A stretch of DNA of 64,000 nucleotides, from positions 44,189-108,188 of the forward strand of contig NZ_MDVX01000016.1 of NCBI RefSeq assembly GCF_001719615.1, read 5' to 3'. Origin of the DNA: Neptunicoccus sediminis (lineage in GTDB: Bacteria; Pseudomonadota; Alphaproteobacteria; Rhodobacterales; Rhodobacteraceae). This document shows, piece after piece, positions 17,450 through 25,524 of this stretch. The position numbers and the translations under genes were made by a program. Numbering within the stretch: the first letter of the stretch is position 1; every line of letters starts with the position of its first letter. Below the pieces are notes generated by a model, which saw nothing but the letters and a program-made list of their open reading frames with translations, had not been told where the DNA came from and searched no databases.

Positions 17450-17904
17450 GGGTAAAACTCCGCGAATTTGGCCTTATAGGTGGCGATCATGTCTTCTTCG
17501 GTTGCACCATCGTCATAGGGCGGCGTGCTGAGCGGCTTGGCTTCGGAAACGGGAATCTTCACGATCACATTGATCCGTGCGGCCAGATCACCCCAAATGG
17601 TTTCCCAGTGGCCGATCAGCCTGTCGAACTCTTCCGTCCCGCGGCGCACCATCTGTGCATCGCCCCGGACCCGCACGCCCTTGCGGGTGAACTGGTCCAC
17701 AAAGTTCACTTCCAGTTCCGGCATATTTGTCAGGTTGGTGATGGTCTGGGGCGAGCGGATTTCACCAAAGGCAATGTTCTGATCATCCAGCACCACAAAG
17801 GTTCCCTTGGGCGAAACATTGGGCCGCCCGCCTGCTGTCACGGTGGCTACAAAGCCGAGCCGCCACATCTCGATGGTTTCAATGGCTGATTTTGGCAGTT
17901 TCAT
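17446..17904 (-). CDS. pyridoxamine 5'-phosphate oxidase-like (split-barrel flavin) protein
   Basis: A 152-residue FMN-binding split-barrel protein (GFVATVTAGGRPNVSPKGTFVVLDDQNIAFGE). This small PNPOx-like group contains reductases and oxidases of unknown substrate and should not be equated with PdxH. It overlaps its neighbours by four bases at both ends, so it is translationally coupled to the homocysteine methyltransferase and the dehydrogenase. A helper role in flavin or electron handling for the dehydrogenases is conceivable but is only a guess. Confidence 0.8.
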   Translation of the reverse strand: MKLPKSAIETIEMWRLGFVATVTAGGRPNVSPKGTFVVLDDQNIAFGEIRSPQTITNLTNMPELEVNFVDQFTRKGVRVRGDAQMVRRGTEEFDRLIGHWETIWGDLAARINVIVKIPVSEAKPLSTPPYDDGATEEDMIATYKAKFAEFYP

Positions 17905-18773
17905 CCTGCAAACCTCCGGCTGAGTTCGGCAATGTGATCCGGTCCTACCTCGCAGCAGCCACCGAAAATCGTTGCACCAAGCGCGATCCAGTCCGCCGCG
18001 AAATCCGCATATTCCTGCGGGCCAAGATCGGTGCGGGCTTGCAATCCGTCCACAGTTCCCCCCGGCTGCAGGGCTTTGATAGAGGTAAAGCCGTTGGCGT
18101 AAGCCCCGAACCGCAGGCCCCGTTGCGCCACCAAAGGCAGGGCTGCGCTGATCGCTTCGGGGATGGAGCAGTTCAACAGAACCGCCGCCGCCCCCAGATC
18201 CGCCACCGCGTCGAGCGCCTGTTCCAACGGCTCGCCCGAACGCAGGGTGTTGCCGGCATCATCAGACACCGACAGGCCCAGCCAGACCGGAAGGCCGGTT
18301 TCCACCGCAGCCGTGCAGGCCGCCGTGGCTTCGGCAATGGACGACATGGTTTCGCATTGCATCAGGTCCACATGATCCTTCTGCACCGCCACGATTTCAC
18401 GATAGCGGCGCAGGTTGTCCTCAAAATCAGGCGACAGATCGGGACGATAGGACGCCCGCAGGGGTGGCAGGCAACCGCCGATCTTGACCAAAGGATCAAC
18501 CCCGTCCCGCGCTGCTTTGGCCAGCGCAATGGCGCGTTTCTGCAAGGGTTCGAACCAGTCCGGCTTGCCATCCCGCGCCAGCCGTTCGGGCGTGGCGGAA
18601 TAGCTGTTAAGCGTGATCACCTGCGCCCCGGCCCTGATGAAATCCTCGTGCAGTCCTTGCACGATTTCAGGTTCGTCCATCAGCACCTTTGCAGACCACA
18701 TCGGATGGGCCGGATGGGCAGAACGGCGCAGCAGTTCCTGCCCCATGCCGCCATCCAGAATTGTAACCGTCAT
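17901..18773 (-). CDS. homocysteine S-methyltransferase-family protein
   Basis: A 290-residue S_methyl_trans-domain protein (ILDGGMGQELL at the N-terminus). The zinc ligands are conserved: Cys in the middle block (LLNCSIPEA) and the pair in IFGGCCEVGPDHI near the C-terminus. The family transfers a methyl group from betaine, S-methylmethionine or similar donors to homocysteine or another thiol. With two demethylating dehydrogenases in the same operon, a betaine or other methyl-donor substrate is plausible: the transferase would remove the first methyl and the dehydrogenases the next ones. The donor is not proven. Confidence 0.85.
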   Translation of the reverse strand: MTVTILDGGMGQELLRRSAHPAHPMWSAKVLMDEPEIVQGLHEDFIRAGAQVITLNSYSATPERLARDGKPDWFEPLQKRAIALAKAARDGVDPLVKIGGCLPPLRASYRPDLSPDFEDNLRRYREIVAVQKDHVDLMQCETMSSIAEATAACTAAVETGLPVWLGLSVSDDAGNTLRSGEPLEQALDAVADLGAAAVLLNCSIPEAISAALPLVAQRGLRFGAYANGFTSIKALQPGGTVDGLQARTDLGPQEYADFAADWIALGATIFGGCCEVGPDHIAELSRRFAG

Positions 18774-18789
18774 CGCAATCTCCCCTCAA

Positions 18790-21231
18790 TCAGGCCCGCA
18801 GACGTTCGTTTTGCGGATCCCAAAGCGGCGCATCTTTCTGCACCAGGGCTTTGAACCGCTCGCCGTAGATTTCCACTTCCAGTTCGGTGCCCGGTTCGGC
18901 CAGATCCGCCCGCACCATGCCCAGCGCTACCGAGGCATTTACACGGTAGCCCCAATCCCCGGAGGTGGTTTCCCCCACAACCTGCCCGTCATGCCAGAGC
19001 GTTGACATATAAGGCGCATCTGCCTCTCCGGCCTCCACAATCAGGGTAACAAAAGCCTTCTTGCGCCCCTGCTGCTTTTCACTCTGGATTGCAGCCTTGC
19101 CGGTGAAATCGAACGGCTTGTCCAGCTTCACAAAGCGTTCCAGCCCGCCTTCCAGCAGGGTGTAATCGGTGGACAGATCGCCTTTCCACGCACGATAGCC
19201 CTTTTCGATCCGCAAGGAGTTCAGGGCATACATGCCAAAGGGTTTGGCCCCCGCGTCGAGCACTGCCTGATAGATCGGTGGCATATCGGCATTTTCGGCG
19301 TGGATTTCCCAGCCCAACTCCCCCGCAAAAGACACACGGATCAGGAACGCTTTTTGCCCTGCGACGGTGGCCCATTGATGGGTCAGCCAGCCCTGTTCCA
19401 GATCCGCATCGGTGATGCCCGACAGAATCTCGCGGGATTTCGGGCCTGTCACGATCAGCGTATCCCGCTCGGTGGTGGTTTCGCGAACCGTCACGCCTTC
19501 GGGGATTGAACTGCGGATCAGCTCTCCGTCATGCCACTGGGCGGTGGCAGCGGTGATCAGGATGAAGTTGTTTTCCTCCAGCCGAATGCAGGACATTTCT
19601 GTCAGGATACGCCCGCGGCTGTCCGATACGTAGATCAGGTTCATCCGGCCCGCCTTGGGGATGCCGCCGGCACAAAAGCCGCGTAACCAGTCATCGGCCC
19701 CTTCGCCCTGCACCCAGAACCGCGAGAAGCCGGGCAAATCGAGCACACCGCAGTGATCGCGCACCGCTTCGCATTCCTCTTTCACCCGCTGGGTCCACGG
19801 CCCCTGACGGTTCCATGTGTGGGTGGCTTCCTCGGATGTGTCATCCCCGTCTTTGGCAAACCAGTTGGCCCGCTCCCACCCGTTATAAGCCCCCATCACA
19901 CCGCCGAGTTCGACAACCTTGTCGTGGTTCGGGGACAGTTTCTTGTCCCGACCGGCAGGCCATTCGTGGTGGGGGAAGTGCATTGCGTATTCGTGGCCGT
20001 AAACCTCCATCCCTTTCTGGATGCAGTAATCCTCATCCGTGTAATCGGTATAGCGGCGCGGATCGACAGCCCACATATCCCACTCGGTTTCACCTTCGGT
20101 GATCCACTCCGCCAGTACCTTGCCAGCACCCCCCGCCTGCGCGATGCCGAAGGTAAAGACACAAGCCTCAAACGCGTTTTTCACGCCGGGCATCGGCCCG
20201 ATCAGCGGCAAACCGTCCGGTGCATAGGGAATCGGGCCGTTGATAACTTTGTTGATCCCGCTCTGCCCCAGCAGCGGCACACGGGCCATCGCGTCCTCCA
20301 TATACCATTCCAGACGTTCCAGATCATCGGGATAAAGCTGAAAGCTGAAATCTTCGGGCATCGGATCTTCGGGCGTCACCCAATGGGCCTTGCAGTTGCG
20401 TTCATACGGGCCAAGGTTGAGTCCGGTTTTTTCCTGCCGCAAATAATAGGAAGTATCCACGTCGCGCAGCAAAGGCAGCTTGCCGTGCTCCTTGGTAAAG
20501 GCTTCGATTTCGGGGATTTCCTCGGTCAGCATATACTGATGGCTCATAACCATCATAGGCACCGTGCGTCCGCCGTAGGGTTTGAACCACTCGCCCACGC
20601 GTTGCGCGTAATAGCCGGCGGCATTCACCACAAATTCGCAGCGGATTTCGCCCTTTTCGGTTTCAACGATCCATTCATCCCCTTCACGGCGCACACCAGT
20701 CGCGGGGGTAAACCGCAGGATTTGCGCTCCCATATCCCGCGCGCCTTTGGCCAGCGCTTGGGTCAGTTGGGACGGGTCCATATCCCCGTCATAAGGGTCA
20801 TACAGCGTCCCTTCGAGATCGTGGATTTCAAGAAAAGGATACCGCTCTTGCGCCTCTTTCGGGGTTTCGATGGTGATGTCCATCCCCTGATAGCGCCCCA
20901 TGCCTGCAGCCCGCTCGAACTCCTGCATGCGCTCTTTGGAGTGGGCCAGCCGGATCGAACCTGTGACATTGTAGTTCATCGGGTAATCCACCTCTTCGCC
21001 CAAACGCCGGTACAGTTCGGTGGAATAGCGCTGCATGTTCATGATCGACCAACTGGTGGAAAACGTCGGAATATTCCCTGCCGCATGCCATGTAGACCCA
21101 GCGGTCAGTTCGTTCTTTTCCAGCAGGACACAATCGGTCCAGCCCGCCTTGGCCAGATGGTAAAGCGCAGAGGCCCCGACAGCCCCGCCGCCGATGATGA
21201 CTACCCGTGCAGTCGTTGGAAAATCAGCCAT
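18790..21231 (-). CDS. dimethylglycine/sarcosine dehydrogenase-like FAD enzyme with GcvT domains (copy 2)
   Basis: An 813-residue paralogue of the protein encoded at 15002, with the same order: FAD domain (RVVIIGGGAVGASALYHLAKAG; TAGSTWHAAG with His49 for covalent FAD), linker domain, then GCV_T and GCV_T_C folate domains (LRIEKGYRAWKGDL). Sequence between the two is clearly divergent outside the motifs, so they probably handle successive or different methylated amines. It sits 10 bases after the LysE gene start-side neighbour and 16 bases before the methyltransferase gene, inside one operon. Confidence 0.85.
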   Translation of the reverse strand: MADFPTTARVVIIGGGAVGASALYHLAKAGWTDCVLLEKNELTAGSTWHAAGNIPTFSTSWSIMNMQRYSTELYRRLGEEVDYPMNYNVTGSIRLAHSKERMQEFERAAGMGRYQGMDITIETPKEAQERYPFLEIHDLEGTLYDPYDGDMDPSQLTQALAKGARDMGAQILRFTPATGVRREGDEWIVETEKGEIRCEFVVNAAGYYAQRVGEWFKPYGGRTVPMMVMSHQYMLTEEIPEIEAFTKEHGKLPLLRDVDTSYYLRQEKTGLNLGPYERNCKAHWVTPEDPMPEDFSFQLYPDDLERLEWYMEDAMARVPLLGQSGINKVINGPIPYAPDGLPLIGPMPGVKNAFEACVFTFGIAQAGGAGKVLAEWITEGETEWDMWAVDPRRYTDYTDEDYCIQKGMEVYGHEYAMHFPHHEWPAGRDKKLSPNHDKVVELGGVMGAYNGWERANWFAKDGDDTSEEATHTWNRQGPWTQRVKEECEAVRDHCGVLDLPGFSRFWVQGEGADDWLRGFCAGGIPKAGRMNLIYVSDSRGRILTEMSCIRLEENNFILITAATAQWHDGELIRSSIPEGVTVRETTTERDTLIVTGPKSREILSGITDADLEQGWLTHQWATVAGQKAFLIRVSFAGELGWEIHAENADMPPIYQAVLDAGAKPFGMYALNSLRIEKGYRAWKGDLSTDYTLLEGGLERFVKLDKPFDFTGKAAIQSEKQQGRKKAFVTLIVEAGEADAPYMSTLWHDGQVVGETTSGDWGYRVNASVALGMVRADLAEPGTELEVEIYGERFKALVQKDAPLWDPQNERLRA

Positions 21232-21241
21232 GTTGAACTCC

Positions 21242-21865
21242 TTAGTCGATCACCAGTCTGGCAGCGAGACCGCCAAACAGGATTGCTGTTATCTTGTTGA
21301 GGATTGCGACCCGCTTGCGCAGGACCGCCGAAAATGCCCCTGCCGCCGCCCCAAGGCAGAGACAGAAAAGTAAGCCGAAGAACTGGAACACCGCCCCGAG
21401 CACGAGGATCTGCATCCAGATCGGGCCGATTGTCGGGTCGGTGAATTGCGGGATGAAGGCAAAGATGAACAAGGCGGTTTTCGGGTTCAACACGTTGGTC
21501 ACAAAGCCGCGCCGGATTGCGGCTGTAACGCTCTGCGCGGCGCGACCTCGCCCCACGTCCCCGTCCGCCCGCCATGCCTGTACCGCCAGCACCAGCAGAT
21601 AGGCCGCCCCCGCATAGCGGATCGCGCTATAGGCGGCGGGATGGGCCAGCAGCAGGGCAGACAACCCCGCTGCTGCCATTAGAATATGCACAGCGATCCC
21701 GATGTTGACCCCGACCGCCGCCGCCATACCGATGCGCGGACCACCGGACATCCCCGAGGCAGACACAAAGACGAAATCCGCTCCGGGGGTGAGGTTCAAC
21801 AACAGCCCTGCCCCGATGAAGGCCAGCATCACCGCAGGGTCAAATCCGGTCAGCACCTCCCACAT
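21242..21865 (-). CDS. LysE/RhtB-family amino-acid exporter
   Basis: A 207-residue inner-membrane protein with about six hydrophobic segments and the LysE motif GLLLNLTPGADFVFVSASGMSGGPRIG near the N-terminus. The likely function is efflux of an amino acid or amine, perhaps a product or excess substrate of the dehydrogenases in the same operon. The start shares one base with the stop of the GFA gene (TGATG). A second LysE member lies at 53131. Confidence 0.85.
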   Translation of the reverse strand: MWEVLTGFDPAVMLAFIGAGLLLNLTPGADFVFVSASGMSGGPRIGMAAAVGVNIGIAVHILMAAAGLSALLLAHPAAYSAIRYAGAAYLLVLAVQAWRADGDVGRGRAAQSVTAAIRRGFVTNVLNPKTALFIFAFIPQFTDPTIGPIWMQILVLGAVFQFFGLLFCLCLGAAAGAFSAVLRKRVAILNKITAILFGGLAARLVID

Positions 21866-22248
21866 CAGCCCTGATCCTTTCGGGGCAGACCGTCGGCAAT
21901 CTCGTAATAGTCGCCTTTATCCGAAACATAGATATGTTTCTCCGTGCGCAGGCCGGTCTGCCCGTCAAGGGTGCCGGTGCCGATGGATGTTGCCCCTTCG
22001 CCGTCCATTTCCCAGAACAGTGACGATCCACAGACCGAACAAAATCCGCGCCGCGCTGTGGGCGAGGATTGATACCATTGCAGACTGTCGTCTCTGGTCA
22101 GGGTCAGCTTGTCGCTCGGCACCTGTGTTGCGCTCCAGTAATGGCCGCTGGTTTTGCGGCATTGGGTGCAGTGGCAGGCAACCGATGGGCGCATATCCCC
22201 GCTGACTTCAAAGGTGACAGCACCACACAGGCATGATCCGGTTTTCAT
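21865..22248 (-). CDS. GFA-family (glutathione-dependent formaldehyde-activating fold) zinc protein
   Basis: A 127-residue Mss4-like zinc protein with the typical cysteine pattern: GSCLCGAVTFEV, CHCTQCRKTSGH and FCSVCGSSLFW. Proteins of this fold are annotated after Gfa, which condenses formaldehyde with glutathione. Demethylation of methylated glycines can release formaldehyde when folate is short, which makes a formaldehyde-related role attractive here, but most GFA members have other or unknown activity. ATG 22248 follows GGGGAGGA; the frame upstream is not supported. Confidence 0.8.
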   Translation of the reverse strand: MKTGSCLCGAVTFEVSGDMRPSVACHCTQCRKTSGHYWSATQVPSDKLTLTRDDSLQWYQSSPTARRGFCSVCGSSLFWEMDGEGATSIGTGTLDGQTGLRTEKHIYVSDKGDYYEIADGLPRKDQG

Positions 22249-22270
22249 CTGTTCCTCCCCTGAACGCGCA

Positions 22271-22843
22271 TTAATACACCGGCGGCGCAATGGCCCAGAC
22301 TGCTACCGCGTCCTGATCCCACGGATTGGCCCAGCGGTAGGGCTCTCCGCGGATGCGAAAACTGTCACCGGGTTGCAAATCGAACTGATGCGCCCCGACC
22401 CAAAGCCGCAGCCGGCCGGAAATCAGATAACCGACCTCTTGGGTGGGGCGGCTTTCAAAATGGTCCATCTGCGCGCCAGCCTCGAATGTGGAATGGAACA
22501 TCTCGAAATCATCCGTCAGGTCGGGGGACAGTAGCTCTTCGACCAAACCGTTATTGGTCGTCCCGATCCGGCGCCGCGCGCCCTTGCGCACAACGTAACC
22601 TTCTTCCCCCGGAATGGCGGGCGCCTGCCCGAAAAACAGCGAAACGGACACATCCAGCGCCTGCGCAAGAATTTTAAGTTCTTCGATGGAAGGATGGGAA
22701 ATATCCCGCTCTACCTGACTGAGCCAGCCGACGGACTTCCCCGAAGCCTCTGCCAGCGCGGTCAGGGTCACGTTGCGCAATTTGCGCAAGGCCCGCAGAT
22801 CGGCCCCGAGCGATGCAGAAAGCTGTGCTGACGTATCCGGCAT
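22271..22843 (-). CDS. XRE-family regulator with cupin sensor domain
   Basis: A 190-residue regulator. The N-terminal helix-turn-helix spans about residues 12-67 (LRKLRNVTLTALAEASGKSV then GWLSQVERDISHPSI). A C-terminal cupin barrel (TQEVGYLISGRLRLWVGAHQFDLQPGD) follows and probably binds a small ligand. It is the first gene of the seven-gene leftward operon, 22 bases before the GFA gene, so it is the obvious local controller. A palindrome just upstream of its start (22869-22879) is a candidate operator. It faces the Crp/Fnr gene across a 160-base divergent region. Confidence 0.88.
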   Translation of the reverse strand: MPDTSAQLSASLGADLRALRKLRNVTLTALAEASGKSVGWLSQVERDISHPSIEELKILAQALDVSVSLFFGQAPAIPGEEGYVVRKGARRRIGTTNNGLVEELLSPDLTDDFEMFHSTFEAGAQMDHFESRPTQEVGYLISGRLRLWVGAHQFDLQPGDSFRIRGEPYRWANPWDQDAVAVWAIAPPVY

Positions 22844-22855
22844 GATTCCCCCCGC

Positions 22856-22880
22856 GTGAAATAATACATGAAAATTTCAC
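22856..22880. promoter_or_regulatory. AT-rich palindrome, candidate operator of the XRE-cupin regulator
   Basis: GTGAAAT (22856-22862) and ATTTCAC (22874-22880) form an inverted repeat with 11 bases between. Nested inside is the perfect palindrome TGAAAATTTCA (22869-22879). The site starts 13 bases upstream of the regulator start and lies in the region shared with the Crp/Fnr gene. Autoregulation is inferred from position. Confidence 0.45.
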
Positions 22881-23003
22881 CACATTTTTCATCCCCGCAA
22901 GTCTAATTGCGACATTTCCTGAATTTTAAGACGTTTTTGACCAATTGGGTGCTATTCCCGAATCCAAAGCCACGCCATAGTGACGGGAATACTGGGGAGA
23001 ACC

Positions 23004-23699
23004 ATGCAGCGAAACGAGCTGACATTTCCAAGCACGTCTTTCTTGGGCCGCTTAAGCGATGAATCATGGAACGAGCTGTCGTCCCTGTGGACGGTCAAAA
23101 TGTACCGTGCCCGCCACTTTCTGATTTCCGCCGACGACAAGGACAGTATGGATGTCTATTTCGTCATCGACGGTTCTATCCGCGCCACCGTTTACACCGA
23201 TGCCGGACGGGAGGTCTCGTTGCTGACATTCTCGAACGGGGACTGCATCGGAGAGTTTTCCGCATTGGACGAGGCCCCCCGTTCCAGCGATGCCATCGCA
23301 GAGCGGGACAGCATCATTGCACGGATCTCGCCTGAAAAATTCAGGACATTGGTGCGCAAGAACCCCGACCTTAGTTATACACTGCTGATGCTGCTGGTCG
23401 GGCATTTGCGGCGCCTGTCTAAACGGGTGATCGACTTCAACGCGAAATCCGCAGACGAACGACTGCGGGATGCGATCCTTGATCTGGTGGAAAAACGGGT
23501 CGGCAGCGGGGATTCCGTTCTGATCGACCGCCCCCCGACCCAATCGGAACTGGCCGCCGTGGTGTTTTCCTCCCGCGAGAGCGTCGCCCGTGAAATGGGC
23601 CGGATGCGCAAAGCCGGTGTTCTGTTGCGGGTCAAACGCAGCCTGCATATCCCGAGCGTGGCAAAACTGCGCGACTATGTAGAAGACGCCGCGCCCTGA
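23004..23699 (+). CDS. Crp/Fnr-family transcriptional regulator
   Basis: A 231-residue regulator. A cyclic-nucleotide-binding-like beta-roll (VYFVIDGSIRATVYTDAGREVSLLTFSNGDCIGEFSALDEAPRS-type pattern) is followed by a long dimer helix and a winged helix-turn-helix (PPTQSELAAVVFSSRESVAREMGRMRKAGVL). The nucleotide-site sequence GDCIGEFSALDEAPRSSDA resembles cAMP-binding members. No FNR-type cysteine cluster is visible, so an iron-sulfur sensor is unlikely. ATG 23004 is chosen because GGGGAG is five bases upstream; an earlier GTG at 22980 is possible. The regulon is unknown. Confidence 0.87.
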   Translation: MQRNELTFPSTSFLGRLSDESWNELSSLWTVKMYRARHFLISADDKDSMDVYFVIDGSIRATVYTDAGREVSLLTFSNGDCIGEFSALDEAPRSSDAIAERDSIIARISPEKFRTLVRKNPDLSYTLLMLLVGHLRRLSKRVIDFNAKSADERLRDAILDLVEKRVGSGDSVLIDRPPTQSELAAVVFSSRESVAREMGRMRKAGVLLRVKRSLHIPSVAKLRDYVEDAAP

Positions 23700-23774
23700 C
23701 ACACCGTTCCCCGACAGGCTGCTTCCCGTTTTTGTAAAGGAATCATCTCGACTCTTCTTTGTGAAATTTGATAG

Positions 23775-23789
23775 GAACAAATCAGGAAC
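23775..23789 (+). promoter_or_regulatory. LexA (SOS) box upstream of imuB
   Basis: GAACAAATCAGGAAC is an exact GAAC-N7-GAAC, the reverse complement of the GTTC-N7-GTTC direct repeat that LexA binds in Alphaproteobacteria. It ends 17 bases before the imuB ATG at 23807, where a bound repressor would block transcription. Confidence 0.8.
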
Positions 23790-23806
23790 ATAACTCTGTT
23801 AGCCCC

Positions 23807-25510
23807 ATGCCGATCCGTCGTATCCTGTCCATCTGGTTTCCCCATCTTGCCGCCGAAAGGGTGCTGCGCAGCCATCGCGGGGCTTTGCTGCACCCGTTTG
23901 CGATTGTGACCCAACAGGGCAATGCCCTGTCGCTTTCCAGTCTCTCGCCAGAGGCGGCTGCCGAAGGGCTGCAGCTGGGGCAAGCTCTCTCGGATGCGCG
24001 GGCCTTCTGCCCCGAGTTGCAGACCGCGCCGGAAAACCCGCTACAAGAGGCTGCTTTTCTGGCCGGTTTGCGCCGCTGGGCGGGGAAATACACCCCTTGG
24101 GTGGCGAGTGAGCCGCCCGCGTCCCTGTTGCTGGACATCACCGGCTGCGCCCATCTGTTTGGCGGCGAAAGCGGCATGGCCGAAAGCATCACGCAGGATC
24201 TGGCCCGCCTGCGGCTGACAGGACGGTTCGGGATTGCCGATACGCCAGGGGCGGCCTGGGCGCTGGCCCGCTATGCCGGAGAATCCGCCGCTGCCCATCG
24301 TTCCGGTGATGCCATTGATCAGGAAGCCCGCGCCACCCGTTCCCGCGCCTTCAAGCGGCGCAACTGGGAACGGGGCGGTGCTGCGCCAGCCCATATTCCC
24401 GTCAATCCTGACGCCCCCAACATCGCGCAGCCGGGGGAAACCCGCGCGGCGATCTCGCGGTTGCCAGTGGCGGCCCTGCGCCTGTCACAGGAGGATTGCA
24501 CCAACCTCAACCGTCTGGGGGTGCGCATCATCGCGGATCTGATCGGCCTGCCCCGCGCCGCCCTTGTGCGCCGTTTTGGCCGTGATGTGGTGATGCGGCT
24601 GGATCAGGCGCTCGGGGTGGATCCCGAACCGGTCTCTCCGGCGAAACGGACCCATCATTTTGCCACCCGCCTGTCCCTGCCGGACCCGATCGGCCTGCAA
24701 GACGACATCACCGCCGGAGTGGACCGCCTGCTGCCGCCCCTGTGTGAGCGGCTGCGCAAGGCCGGACGGGGCGCACGCCAGTTGCGGCTGTGGTGTTTTC
24801 GCACGGATCACACGGTCCAGATCATCGAAATCGGACTGGCCCGACCGAACCACGATTCCGACCGCATCCGCCCGCTTCTGCTGCTGCGCCTGCCCGATAT
24901 AGAGGCCGGTTTTGGCATCGACACCCTGCGACTCGAAGCTTTCGTCACTGAACCTTTGTCCAATATCCAGCACAAAGGTCATGCAGATGCGGTGGCCGCC
25001 GCCCGCGAACGCCGCGACAATACCGACACGATGAGCGATCTGCTGGGGCGGCTTGGCGCGCGGATCGGGTTGGACAGCCTGACCCGCCTGCATCCCGCCG
25101 ACAGCCACATTCCCGAAAAGACCGCCACCCGCATGGCCGCAGCCTATTGCGCACCGGCTAAAGACTGGCCCGAAACCTATTTGCACCGCCCCGTGACGCT
25201 TTTCCCGCCGGAAATCGTCACCCCTGTGGAGGAACAAGCCGCGCCACCTGCTGTTGCGACTGTTCCGCCAGCCTCCGGTCCGATGCCACCGCCGCCCTGC
25301 TTTCGCTGGCGCCGGCGCGAATTTCACATCCGCAGCGTCAGCGGCCCCGAACGGATCTCCCCCGAATGGTGGCTGGACGATCCCAACTGGCGCAGCGGCA
25401 CACGGGATTACTGGCAGGTGGAAACCCGCACGGGCGAACGGCTCTGGTTGTTTGAAACAAAGACGCGCACCCGTTCAGGGGACTGGTTCTGTCAGGGGGA
25501 TTTCGGCTAG
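23807..25510 (+). CDS. imuB: ImuB-like Y-family polymerase homologue (SOS mutagenesis)
   Basis: A 567-residue Y-family polymerase-like protein starting MPIRRILSIWFPHLAAERVL. ImuB has lost the acidic catalytic residues and acts as a hub linking DnaE2 and the beta clamp. Here too the first motif (SIWFPHLAAER) and the LLLDITGCAHLFGGE block lack the DxD and DE metal ligands. The C-terminal third (FRWRRREFHIRSVSGPERI and WWLDDP) matches the ImuB tail. The start at 23807 lies just after a perfect SOS box; an in-frame TTG at 23768 would place that box inside the coding region. imuA and dnaE2, normally adjacent, are not in this window. Confidence 0.85.
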   Translation: MPIRRILSIWFPHLAAERVLRSHRGALLHPFAIVTQQGNALSLSSLSPEAAAEGLQLGQALSDARAFCPELQTAPENPLQEAAFLAGLRRWAGKYTPWVASEPPASLLLDITGCAHLFGGESGMAESITQDLARLRLTGRFGIADTPGAAWALARYAGESAAAHRSGDAIDQEARATRSRAFKRRNWERGGAAPAHIPVNPDAPNIAQPGETRAAISRLPVAALRLSQEDCTNLNRLGVRIIADLIGLPRAALVRRFGRDVVMRLDQALGVDPEPVSPAKRTHHFATRLSLPDPIGLQDDITAGVDRLLPPLCERLRKAGRGARQLRLWCFRTDHTVQIIEIGLARPNHDSDRIRPLLLLRLPDIEAGFGIDTLRLEAFVTEPLSNIQHKGHADAVAAARERRDNTDTMSDLLGRLGARIGLDSLTRLHPADSHIPEKTATRMAAAYCAPAKDWPETYLHRPVTLFPPEIVTPVEEQAAPPAVATVPPASGPMPPPPCFRWRRREFHIRSVSGPERISPEWWLDDPNWRSGTRDYWQVETRTGERLWLFETKTRTRSGDWFCQGDFG

Positions 25511-25524
25511 GCCGCCCCCTTTTG

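Noticed and set aside
17446..17904. Assignment as PdxH (vitamin B6 oxidase)
   Set aside because: The protein is shorter than PdxH and lacks its C-terminal signature; it belongs to the broader split-barrel flavin group.
19753..21300. A 515-codon rightward open frame
   Set aside because: Antisense to the second dehydrogenase, which has clear FAD and GcvT motifs; the opposite frame shows only histidine/proline-rich shadow sequence.
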